Of a stretch of 38,968 nt of DNA, positions 31,893-38,968 are shown in pieces. A program made the translations under genes and the position numbers. The stretch is from Candidatus Metaruminococcus caecorum. Its GTDB lineage: Bacteria; Bacillota; Clostridia; Oscillospirales; Ruminococcaceae. The notes under the pieces were generated by a model. The model had not been told where the DNA came from. It saw only the letters and a program-made list of their open reading frames with translations, and did not search any database. How positions within the stretch are numbered: the stretch's first letter is position 1; each line of letters opens with the position of its first letter. The stretch lies in NCBI GenBank assembly GCA_904420045.1, contig CAJFTY010000009.1:1-38968 (forward strand), in the 5' to 3' direction.

Positions 31893-34298
31893 TTACCGGA
31901 CGACCAGGTTGACCAATTTGCCCGGGACGTAAACTTCCTTCACTACGGTTTTGCCGGCCACTGCTTCCTGAACCTTGGGCTCCGCCTTTGCAAGGGCGAT
32001 GGCATCCTCCTTGCCGATGTCGGCGGCGACGGTCAGCTTGGTTTTGATTTTGCCATTGACCTGGGCTACGATCTCAATGGTGTCGTCCTTGCACTTGCTT
32101 TCGTCGTAGGAAACCCATTCCTGCTCGTTGAGCATGCCGGGATATCCCAGGCGCTCATACATCTCCTCGGTGATATGGGGTGCAAAGGGATTGAGCAAAA
32201 TTAAAAGCGTACGCAGCTCCCCTCTGGTCACCGAGCCCGCGTCGGCAAATTCGTTGAGCAGCGCCATCATGGCGGCAATGGCCGTGTTGAACTTTAAGTT
32301 TTCAATGTCCTCAGACACCTTTTTGATGGTCTTGTGCAGAACCCCTTCCAGTTCAGGCCGGTAGCCGTCTCCATCCATCACCACGTCCTGGAGGTTCCAG
32401 ATCCGGTCCAAAAACCGTTTGCAGCCCTTGATGCTCGCCGGGCTCCAGGGAGCGGATTTTTCAAAGTCGCCGATGAACATCTCATACAAACGCATGGTAT
32501 CCGCGCCGTACTCCCGCACAATGTCGTCAGGATTGACCACATTGCCCCGGGATTTGCTCATCTTCTCCCCATTTTCTCCCAGGATCATACCGTGGCTGGT
32601 GCGCTTTTTATAAGGCTCCTTGCAATCCACCACGCCGATATCATACAAAAATTTATGCCAGAACCGGGAGTACAGCAGGTGCAGCGTGGTGTGTTCCATT
32701 CCACCGTTGTACCAGTCCACCGGCAGCCAGTAGTTAAGCGCTTCTTTGCTGGCCAGCTCCTTGTCGTTGTGGGGATCACAGTACCGCATAAAATACCAGG
32801 AAGAACCCGCCCACTGGGGCATGGTATCGGTCTCCCGCTTAGCGGGGCCGCCGCAGTGGGGACAAGTGGTGTTGACAAAATCCTCCATCGCCGCCAGGGG
32901 GGACTCTCCGTCCTCGGTAGGTTCGTAGGACTCCACCTCCGGCAGGCGCAGGGGAAGCTCGCTCTCCGGCAGGGGCACATAACCGCATTTGTCACAGTAC
33001 ACCAGCGGAATGGGCTCGCCCCAGTAGCGCTGGCGGGAAAACACCCAGTCCCGGAGCTTAAAGTTCACCTTGGGATGGCCCTTCCCAGTCTCTTTAAGCC
33101 AATCTACGATTTTTGCCTTCGCCTGTTCCACCGTCAGGCCGTTCAACATCCCGGAATTGACCATCACGCCGGTTTCGCAGTCGGTAAAGGCTTCTTTTTC
33201 CACATCGCCCCCGGCCACGACCTCCACAATGGGAAGATCAAACGCCTTGGCGAATTCATAGTCCCGGGTGTCGTGGGCGGGCACTGCCATAATGGCGCCG
33301 GTGCCGTAGGACATCAGGACATAATCGGAGATAAAAATCGGGATTTCCTGATCGTTAACAGGATTAATCCCCATCACGCCGTCAATCTGAACACCGGTTT
33401 TGTCTTTGGCGACTTCGGTGCGTTCAAAATCGGATTTTTTGGCTGCCTGCTCCTGATAGGCGCGAATCTCGTCCATATTGCCAATTTTATCCGCCCATTT
33501 TTCAATCAGCGGATGCTCCGGAGAAATAACCATATAGGTGGCGCCGAACAGGGTGTCCGGCCGGGTGGTATAGATGGTAAGCGAATCCCCCAGGGTGGTT
33601 TTAAACTCCACCTCCGCGCCGGTAGAACGTCCGATCCAGTTGCGCTGGGAAGTTTTGACCCGGTCGATGTAATCCACCAGATCCAAATCGTCCAGCAGGC
33701 GCTGGGCGTACTCGGTGATCTTGAGCATCCACTGGGATTTTACTTTGTGCACCACTTCGCCGCCGCAGCGCTCGCAGACGCCGCCCACGACTTCCTCGTT
33801 GGCCAATACCACTTTACAGGAGGTGCACCAGTTGACCGACATCTCTTTTTTATAAGCGAGGCCTTTTTTAAACAGCTGAATGAAAATCCACTGGGTCCAT
33901 TTATAGTAGTTAGGATCGGTGGTATTTACCTCCCGGTTCCAGTCAAAGGAAAGGCCCAGAGATTTTAACTGCTCCTTAAAATGGGCCACATTTTTTTCGG
34001 TCACAATTTCCGGGTGGATCTTGTTTTTGATGGCAAAATTTTCGGTGGGCAGGCCAAACGCATCCCATCCCATGGGGTACAAAACGTTATAGCCCTCAAG
34101 CCGCCGCTTTCTGGCGACGATATCCAGCGCCGTATAAGAACGGGGATGCCCTACATGAAGTCCCTGTCCCGAAGGATAAGGAAACTCCACCAGCGCGTAA
34201 TATTTCGGCTTTGTGTAATCATTGGTCGCGGCAAAGGTGTTGTTATCCTCCCAGATCTTTTGCCACTTTTTCTCCACTTCGGAAAAATTGTACTTCAA
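31893..34298 (-). CDS. leuS: Leucyl-tRNA synthetase
   Basis: The 801-residue class I synthetase charges tRNA-Leu. The HIGH-type motif is HVGH (48-51) within [13 protein letters not shown], and KMSKS lies near residue 577 ([16 protein letters not shown]). The editing (CP1) domain with [14 protein letters not shown] and [15 protein letters not shown] is intact. A zinc-type CysXXCys element ([14 protein letters not shown]) is present, as in bacterial LeuS. Length is standard. It lies 22 bases downstream of rsfS, and no T-box leader is present there, so it is expressed as part of the nadD-rsfS cluster. No terminator is visible before rpsU. Confidence 0.98.
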   Translation of the reverse strand: MKYNFSEVEKKWQKIWEDNNTFAATNDYTKPKYYALVEFPYPSGQGLHVGHPRSYTALDIVARKRRLEGYNVLYPMGWDAFGLPTENFAIKNKIHPEIVTEKNVAHFKEQLKSLGLSFDWNREVNTTDPNYYKWTQWIFIQLFKKGLAYKKEMSVNWCTSCKVVLANEEVVGGVCERCGGEVVHKVKSQWMLKITEYAQRLLDDLDLVDYIDRVKTSQRNWIGRSTGAEVEFKTTLGDSLTIYTTRPDTLFGATYMVISPEHPLIEKWADKIGNMDEIRAYQEQAAKKSDFERTEVAKDKTGVQIDGVMGINPVNDQEIPIFISDYVLMSYGTGAIMAVPAHDTRDYEFAKAFDLPIVEVVAGGDVEKEAFTDCETGVMVNSGMLNGLTVEQAKAKIVDWLKETGKGHPKVNFKLRDWVFSRQRYWGEPIPLVYCDKCGYVPLPESELPLRLPEVESYEPTEDGESPLAAMEDFVNTTCPHCGGPAKRETDTMPQWAGSSWYFMRYCDPHNDKELASKEALNYWLPVDWYNGGMEHTTLHLLYSRFWHKFLYDIGVVDCKEPYKKRTSHGMILGENGEKMSKSRGNVVNPDDIVREYGADTMRLYEMFIGDFEKSAPWSPASIKGCKRFLDRIWNLQDVVMDGDGYRPELEGVLHKTIKKVSEDIENLKFNTAIAAMMALLNEFADAGSVTRGELRTLLILLNPFAPHITEEMYERLGYPGMLNEQEWVSYDESKCKDDTIEIVAQVNGKIKTKLTVAADIGKEDAIALAKAEPKVQEAVAGKTVVKEVYVPGKLVNLVVR

Positions 34299-34320
34299 CG
34301 ATGCTCAACTCCTATAATTG

Positions 34321-34680
34321 CTATTTCAGCATATCCTCAATATTTACCTGTTCACCGTCCGCCCACAGGCGCTCCAGAGAATAAAACTCCCTGGTCGCCC
34401 GGTAAAACACATGAACGATCACATCCTGATAGTCCAAAACCACCCATTCGCCTGAAGGGTAACCCTCGGTCCGCTGGGGATGGATATCCTGTTTGCCCAT
34501 TTGAAATTCCACCTCGTCGGCCAAAGCTTTAACCTGGGTGGTGCTGGTACCGGACGCGATGATAAAGTAATCGGCGACAATGGTTAAATCCCGCACTTTA
34601 ATCGCCGTAATATCCTCCGCTTTTTTGCTGTCCAGTATTCGGACGATGTGCTTTGTCAGTTCTTGCGAAGTCAACTGCAT
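34321..34680 (-). CDS. rsfS: Ribosomal silencing factor RsfS
   Basis: The 119-residue protein matches RsfS/Iojap, which binds ribosomal protein L14 and blocks subunit joining under starvation. Hallmarks are LDSKKAEDITAIKVRDLT, ADYFIIASGTSTTQVKALADEV and the C-terminal GEWVVLDYQDVIVHVFYRATREFYSLERLW. Its position between the LCP gene and leuS is the usual Firmicutes order. An upstream hairpin at 34696-34726 may reduce or process transcription coming from the LCP gene. Confidence 0.97.
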   Translation of the reverse strand: MQLTSQELTKHIVRILDSKKAEDITAIKVRDLTIVADYFIIASGTSTTQVKALADEVEFQMGKQDIHPQRTEGYPSGEWVVLDYQDVIVHVFYRATREFYSLERLWADGEQVNIEDMLK

Positions 34681-34695
34681 CTTCCTTTCTCAAAA

Positions 34696-34726
34696 CGGCT
34701 TCCGGCATTTTGTTTGCCGGAAGCCG
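34696..34726 (-). terminator. Hairpin between the LCP gene and rsfS
   Basis: CGGCTTCCGGC and GCCGGAAGCCG form a perfect 11-base-pair stem with a nine-base loop, followed on the minus strand by TTTTG. The short T-run suggests partial termination or an RNA-processing site inside the cluster. Confidence 0.6.
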
Positions 34727-34741
34727 CCTGTCAGCGGTTAT

Positions 34742-35899
34742 TTATTCTCCGGGAGAAGAGCTTTCAGCGTGCTCACCCGGTTTAACACCGTCAATAATCT
34801 CCTGGAAATCGTTTTCATTGTCATCATTGTAATCCACTTTCGTTCCGCTGTACTCAATAATATTGAGATCTTCCGGCGTCAGGGGATCCTGATAGGTCCT
34901 GAAATACTTATTGACGAGCTGTAGCGTCTCGTTTAGGTGGAGGTAATATACCGACTGGGAACCATAAGAAGACGTCTGATAATAGTCAGCCTGTCCCGGC
35001 AGCATGGCGATGGACATATTGGACAAGTCCACCTTCTGCATCACGCCGGCGAAATTGATGACCTCGCCCACGCTCATGTCGGTAGTGACGTCGCCGATCA
35101 CCTTGGTGATCAGGCCCACCAGTTCACCGCTGCTCACCTCGGTAAGCTCTTTTGCCAGAGCTACTAAAAAGATCCGCTGCATCTTTACACGGGTGGTATC
35201 GCTGCCGTCATAAAGGCCGCCGCCATACCGCACGCGGACAAACTTTTCCGCCTGTTTGCCGTTTAAGGTCTGTTTTCCCGCCTGAATGGTGACGCCGTCC
35301 AAATTAATCGTCTGGGGCACATCCACTTCTACCCCGCCCAAGCCGTCTACCACATTGCGGAAAGCCGTCATGGTCACAGTAGCGTAATGGTCGATGGTGA
35401 TCCCCAGCATTTCATTAATGACACTGGCAAGGCCCGCCATCCCGTTTTCCCCGTAGCTGGAAGAGCGGCCGTACACCGCGTTGATCTTGCCGGTAGGCGT
35501 TTCATCGTCGCCCACCAGCGTATCCCGGGGGATCTGAAGAATGTTCACCTTATTGCCCGCTACGTCAAAGTTGACAACCATGATAATATCGGTTAGATGC
35601 CCTCGGGCAGTACCTTCTTCGAAATCAATACCGCAAAGCAGGAAATTGACGCTTTTCTCTTTAATGGTGTCTGGTGTCGTAATATTAGGATCAAGGGTAC
35701 TGTCGTCACCGATCAGCGGCCGCCAGTTTAAAAGCCCAATTACACCCACCGTGCAAACTGATACAATAATTAAAAGAATAGAGACCGTCATAATCACCCG
35801 GTCGCGGGGGCGCATCTTCTTTTTTTTCTTTTTCTTGCTCTTGGGCGGGACATTACTTAAAATATCAACATACTCGTCTCTTTGGGTTTGTTTTGCCAT
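34742..35899 (-). CDS. LytR-CpsA-Psr (LCP) family cell wall assembly protein
   Basis: This 385-residue protein has a short cytoplasmic N-terminus with a poly-lysine tract, one transmembrane helix (about residues 36-56) and an extracellular LCP domain. LCP enzymes transfer teichoic acid or polysaccharide from a lipid carrier to peptidoglycan. Typical segments are TDIIMVVNFDVAGNKVNILQIPRDT, the pyrophosphate-contacting arginines in RDT and VRVRYGG, and DGLGGVEVDVPQ. The start at 35899 follows GAGAGGAAAG; an in-frame ATG at 35992 adds a non-family extension. The location between yqeK and rsfS is conserved in Firmicutes. Confidence 0.95.
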   Translation of the reverse strand: MAKQTQRDEYVDILSNVPPKSKKKKKKKMRPRDRVIMTVSILLIIVSVCTVGVIGLLNWRPLIGDDSTLDPNITTPDTIKEKSVNFLLCGIDFEEGTARGHLTDIIMVVNFDVAGNKVNILQIPRDTLVGDDETPTGKINAVYGRSSSYGENGMAGLASVINEMLGITIDHYATVTMTAFRNVVDGLGGVEVDVPQTINLDGVTIQAGKQTLNGKQAEKFVRVRYGGGLYDGSDTTRVKMQRIFLVALAKELTEVSSGELVGLITKVIGDVTTDMSVGEVINFAGVMQKVDLSNMSIAMLPGQADYYQTSSYGSQSVYYLHLNETLQLVNKYFRTYQDPLTPEDLNIIEYSGTKVDYNDDNENDFQEIIDGVKPGEHAESSSPGE

Positions 35900-36003
35900 G
35901 TTCACTTTCCTCTCAGATTTGCACGCTCGCCCAAGGCTTCCGCAAAAACGGTCTTTTCCGCTGTTGCCAAAAGCCTTTAAGCTTTTATCCAATACCGTCT
36001 CTT

Positions 36004-36582
36004 CTAATTTTCCGCGGCAAGCAGCGGCAGAAAATATTCGTTATAAGCTTCTATCGTATCCGGATGGAGCAAAAGCTTCCGCTCTATAAGGTCAGGGATG
36101 ATAAACCGTAAAGATTCCCGCATTCCTTCATCCAGATCTTGTCGCACAATCCGGCGCATCCGGTCCACATCGGGATAATCCCTGTCCGCCGACGTTAAGT
36201 CCGCCAGATAGATGATTTTTTCTAACAGCGACATCCCCGCCCGGCCGGTGGTGTGATACCGCACCGCATGGATGATATCCTCATCGTTTACACCTAGATT
36301 TTGCCGGATATAGACACTGCCGGAGATGGCGTGGTAAAGATTCGGGCTGCATTTTTCGACATTCGTTAGAATTATACCACCATTTATGATCGTTTGCAAC
36401 TGCTCGGACGAATTATCCTGTTTTGTAATATCATGTAAGATTCCTGCAATCTTTGCCTTATTGGGGTCTGCCCCAAAACGCTTAGCCAACTCCTCAGCCT
36501 GGTTGGCTACATTGACGCTATGGATAAAGCGCTTATCTTTAAGCTTATTTCGCACCGCTTGCTCGTAATCAGAATAGGTCAT
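36004..36582 (-). CDS. yqeK: HD-domain diadenosine tetraphosphatase YqeK
   Basis: This 192-residue HD-domain protein corresponds to YqeK, a symmetric Ap4A hydrolase. The metal ligands are visible as RFIHSVNVA (His), ILHDITK (His-Asp) and a later Asp in YLADLTSADRDY; a His lies in HAISGSVYIR. The start at 36582 overlaps the nadD stop by four bases (ATGA), the usual coupled arrangement. A longer in-frame start at 36783 would run through nadD and is rejected. Confidence 0.95.
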   Translation of the reverse strand: MTYSDYEQAVRNKLKDKRFIHSVNVANQAEELAKRFGADPNKAKIAGILHDITKQDNSSEQLQTIINGGIILTNVEKCSPNLYHAISGSVYIRQNLGVNDEDIIHAVRYHTTGRAGMSLLEKIIYLADLTSADRDYPDVDRMRRIVRQDLDEGMRESLRFIIPDLIERKLLLHPDTIEAYNEYFLPLLAAEN

Positions 36583-37205
36583 GCCCCACTCGCCTCCATG
36601 GGAGAATATAGGCCGCGCTCCCGGATGTACTGGAGCACCGCCGGTTCCAGATAATTTGTCATATCTTCGCCGCGCCGGAATCCTTCTCGAATTTGAGTGG
36701 AGGACATAGGCTCCACCGGGATATCCGATACAAAGATCTCCCCTTCCGGGACCTTTTCTTTCAGCTGAGCGGCCTTTTGGCACAGGCGCTTGTACTCATC
36801 GGGATTTCTGGCTCCCGCCAGCAACGCCGCATAACGCAAAATATCTTCATACCGGCGCCATTCGTCAAAGGTAAACAGCATATCGCTCCCCACGATCAGG
36901 TACAGCCGGCTGCCGGGATACCGCGCCGAAAGCGCCTGTACCGTATCCACGGTATAGCTTTTCCCCGGCCGGGAAAGCTCGATATCCTCCGCCTGAAAGC
37001 CGGGATGTTCTTTCGCCGCCAAGGCGCACATCATAAGCCGGTGTTCCCCCGAAACCAGATCGGGAGCCTCTTTGTGGGGCGGGATGTGGGAGGGAATTAA
37101 CAGCACCCGGTCAAGATGGTACCGGTCCCGCATACTCTCCGCCAGATGGATGTGCCCCTTGTGAATGGGGTTAAACGCACCGCCGAAAATCGCAATCTTC
37201 TCCAT
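36579..37205 (-). CDS. nadD: Nicotinate-nucleotide adenylyltransferase
   Basis: The 208-residue nucleotidyltransferase makes deamido-NAD from nicotinate mononucleotide and ATP. The product is the substrate of the NadE encoded elsewhere in the window. The T/HXGH-type site is GGAFNPIHKGHIHLAE, and the C-terminal ISSTQIR motif appears as MSSTQIREGFRRGED. Length is standard. It is coupled to yqeK by an ATGA overlap and lies 12 bases after yhbY. Confidence 0.97.
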   Translation of the reverse strand: MEKIAIFGGAFNPIHKGHIHLAESMRDRYHLDRVLLIPSHIPPHKEAPDLVSGEHRLMMCALAAKEHPGFQAEDIELSRPGKSYTVDTVQALSARYPGSRLYLIVGSDMLFTFDEWRRYEDILRYAALLAGARNPDEYKRLCQKAAQLKEKVPEGEIFVSDIPVEPMSSTQIREGFRRGEDMTNYLEPAVLQYIRERGLYSPMEASGA

Positions 37206-37217
37206 AAAAGCCCCCGC

Positions 37218-37502
37218 CTACAGCTGGATGACGGGATTTTTTTCGTTTCGTTTATACAGCACAAACCGGGTGCCGATTACCTGCACCACCTGAGCGCCTG
37301 TCGCCTGAGCCAGCTCCTCCGCCGCCTCCCGGGGGAGCAGGGGCGCGTTTTCCAGCACCTTTCCCTTGATAAGCTCTCTGGCTGTCAGCGCATCGGCCGC
37401 CTGTTTGACAAGGGGCTCGGTGATACCGCTTTTCCCCACCTGCAAAATGGTTTCGATATGATTGGCAAGACCTCGTAACTTGGCTCGTTCCTTACTTGTC
37501 AT
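37218..37502 (-). CDS. yhbY: YhbY/CRM-domain RNA-binding protein
   Basis: This 94-residue protein is a single CRM (CRS1/YhbY) domain that associates with pre-50S ribosomal particles. The characteristic LRGLANHIETILQVGKSGIT start, the RELIKGKVLEN segment and the C-terminal GTRFVLYKRNE are seen. Its start codon overlaps the rdgB stop by four bases. The yhbY-nadD-yqeK order is conserved in Firmicutes. Confidence 0.95.
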   Translation of the reverse strand: MTSKERAKLRGLANHIETILQVGKSGITEPLVKQAADALTARELIKGKVLENAPLLPREAAEELAQATGAQVVQVIGTRFVLYKRNEKNPVIQL

Positions 37503-38095
37503 TTTGTTAAGTCTCCTAATTCCTCTAATTTTTTTGTCAGCTGCCGCAGGGCGTTGCCCCGATGGCTCACCGCGTCCTTTTGCTCCGGCGACAGCTCCCC
37601 GAAGCTTTTATCGCCCACATAAAACACCGGATCATAGCCGAACCCGCCTTCGCCGGAAGGGGCGCGGCCGATGATGCCTGGGCATTCCCCCCGCACCGAA
37701 ATCTCCTGCCCGTCCGGCAGGATCATGTGAATGACGCAGACAAACTTAGCCGTGCGTTTCTCCTCCGGGATATTTTCCATCTCCCGCAAAAGCTTTTCAT
37801 ACCGGTCCCGGTCGGTGGCGCCCGGCCCGGCATACCGGGCGGAATACACCCCCGGCGCGCCGTCCAGCGCGTCTACCATCAGGCCGCTGTCGTCGGCGAT
37901 GGTGGCGGTTTTTGTCTGTTTATAAATCTCCCGCGCTTTTAACGCGGCGTTTTCCTCAAAAGTTTTCCCCGTCTCTTCCACCTCCAGCGTGATGCCGGCG
38001 TCCGACTGGGACACCGCCTCAATCCCGAAGGGGGACAAAATCCGGGTAAATTCCTTCACTTTCCCCGGATTATGGGTGGCAATAATAGCTTTCAT
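37499..38095 (-). CDS. rdgB: XTP/dITP pyrophosphatase (Ham1/RdgB family)
   Basis: The 198-residue enzyme removes non-canonical purine nucleotides (XTP, dITP, ITP) from the nucleotide pool. Family motifs are the N-terminal [11 protein letters not shown], the metal-binding [33 protein letters not shown] and the C-terminal [11 protein letters not shown]. Length is normal. It is coupled with yhbY through an ATGA overlap and lies 23 bases after ftsY. Confidence 0.97.
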   Translation of the reverse strand: MKAIIATHNPGKVKEFTRILSPFGIEAVSQSDAGITLEVEETGKTFEENAALKAREIYKQTKTATIADDSGLMVDALDGAPGVYSARYAGPGATDRDRYEKLLREMENIPEEKRTAKFVCVIHMILPDGQEISVRGECPGIIGRAPSGEGGFGYDPVFYVGDKSFGELSPEQKDAVSHRGNALRQLTKKLEELGDLTK

Positions 38096-38118
38096 CTTTT
38101 TCCGTCCTTTCCCCAGCG

Positions 38119-38968
38119 TTATTCAAACAGCGCGTCCACAAACTCTTTGGGATCAAAGGGCTGCAAATCGTCCAGCTGCTCGCCCACGCCCACATATTTC
38201 ACCGGCAGGCCCAGTTCGTCCTTGATGGCGATAATGATCCCGCCCCGGGCGGTGCCGTCCAGCTTGGTGAGTACGATGCCGGTGATGCCGGCAGCCTCCT
38301 GAAACTGTTTTGCCTGGTTGACGGCGTTCTGCCCGGTGGTAGCATCCAGCACCAACAGGGTCTCTACATCACAGCCGCCGGCCTCCCGCTCGATCACCCG
38401 GGAAATTTTGGAAAGCTCGTCCATCAAATTCTTTTTGTTGTGCAGCCGTCCTGCCGTGTCGCAGATCACCACGTCGCAGTTTCGGGCCTTGGCGGCGGCG
38501 ATGGTGTCGAACACCACAGCAGCGGGATCTGCGCCCTCGCTGTGCTTAACAAGGTCTACCCCGGCCCGGCCGGTCCAGATCTCCAGCTGGTCGATGGCCG
38601 CGGCCCGGAAGGTATCCGCCGCCGCAACCAGCACCTTCTTGCCCTGGGCCTTGTAATTGGCGGCCATTTTGCCGATGGTGGTGGTTTTCCCGGCGCCATT
38701 TACGCCGATGACAAAGACGATGGAGGGCTTGGTTTCCAGCTTGAAGGGGGTCTCCTCCCGGAGCATGTCGGCGATAATGCCTTTGAGCATCTGTTTTACC
38801 TCGGCGGTATCGTTTTTGCCGGTGCGTTTGATCTCCTCCCGGAGTTTCGCGCAGATGTCCTCAGAAGTCTGGGCCCCCATATCGGACATAATGAGGATTT
38901 CCTCCAATTCCTCCAAAAACTCGTCGTCCACCTTGGTGAAGGAGTGGATGACCGATTCCACCTGCTTC
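38119..38968 (-). CDS. ftsY: Signal recognition particle receptor FtsY (partial, 5' end outside window)
   Basis: About 283 C-terminal residues of FtsY, the SRP receptor GTPase that delivers nascent membrane proteins to the translocon, are present; the frame stays open to the window edge. The NG domain is complete in its GTPase motifs: [13 protein letters not shown] (P-loop), [24 protein letters not shown] and [15 protein letters not shown]. The GTG at 38961 is not the likely start because the family N-domain begins further upstream. It heads the rdgB-yhbY-nadD-yqeK series on the minus strand. Confidence 0.96.
   Translation of the reverse strand, partial: KQVESVIHSFTKVDDEFLEELEEILIMSDMGAQTSEDICAKLREEIKRTGKNDTAEVKQMLKGIIADMLREETPFKLETKPSIVFVIGVNGAGKTTTIGKMAANYKAQGKKVLVAAADTFRAAAIDQLEIWTGRAGVDLVKHSEGADPAAVVFDTIAAAKARNCDVVICDTAGRLHNKKNLMDELSKISRVIEREAGGCDVETLLVLDATTGQNAVNQAKQFQEAAGITGIVLTKLDGTARGGIIIAIKDELGLPVKYVGVGEQLDDLQPFDPKEFVDALFE

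Noticed and set aside
32334-33968. Long open frame of about 540 codons on the plus strand
   Set aside because: It lies wholly antisense to leuS, which has all synthetase motifs. The frame has no ribosome site or recognisable protein features and reflects codon bias of the real gene.

Overview
The window looks like a chromosomal segment of a Gram-positive anaerobe of class Clostridia, probably the Oscillospiraceae/Acutalibacteraceae side (an inference). Supporting this are strong consensus sigma-A promoters and AGGAGG-type ribosome sites, a sporulation-type YtaF protein, a VPKTG sortase signal on a secreted esterase, lysine synthesis through LL-diaminopimelate aminotransferase, type III glutamine synthetase, archaeal-type phosphoglycerate mutase, and the yhbY-nadD-yqeK-LCP-rsfS-leuS cluster. 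No phage, IS element or CRISPR array was seen.

Layout. 37-2108 (minus): an acyl-CoA synthetase followed by a DUF454 membrane protein. 2109-2558: a gene-free stretch with a promoter and a chain of hairpins. 2559-15043: a nitrogen-assimilation island arranged around a divergent control region (7580-7903). Leftward run asnA, glnN (type III glutamine synthetase) and an ammonium transporter fused to a PII domain. Rightward run a glutamate synthase split into separate polypeptides (amidotransferase, FMN/Fe-S core, four-cluster ferredoxin, FAD/NAD(P)H oxidoreductase, GXGXG domain), a type I glutamine synthetase and an ANTAR-domain antiterminator. 15099-19479 (plus): dapF, pyrG, nadE and dapL, tightly packed. 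19623-20509: tRNA-Ser(GGA) followed by an AT-rich islet with one orphan gene. 20665-26014: ytaF, a helical-bundle protein, radC, pyrE, an RluA-family pseudouridine synthase and apgM, with a repeat-rich gap between pyrE and the synthase. 26274-31471: three paralogous secreted esterases with a divergent AraC-type regulator. 31596-38968 (minus): rpsU, leuS, rsfS, an LCP protein, yqeK, nadD, yhbY, rdgB and the 3' part of ftsY.

The most interesting system is the nitrogen control region. Each of the two divergent operons starts at a near-perfect promoter and within a few bases runs into a strong intrinsic terminator. In both leaders the first bases of the RNA can instead fold into a small hairpin with the same hexaloop, AAAGGC, closed by a C-G pair. 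This has A at position 1 and G at position 4, the signature of ANTAR-protein RNA targets. The hairpin overlaps the 5' arm of the terminator, so the two folds exclude each other. The rightward operon itself encodes an ANTAR protein whose receiver domain has lost its phospho-acceptor aspartate. Together these suggest a self-contained antitermination circuit that switches ammonium uptake, both glutamine synthetases, asparagine synthesis and glutamate synthase together. Known ANTAR targets carry two hexaloops in tandem; here each leader appears to have only one, at the extreme 5' end.
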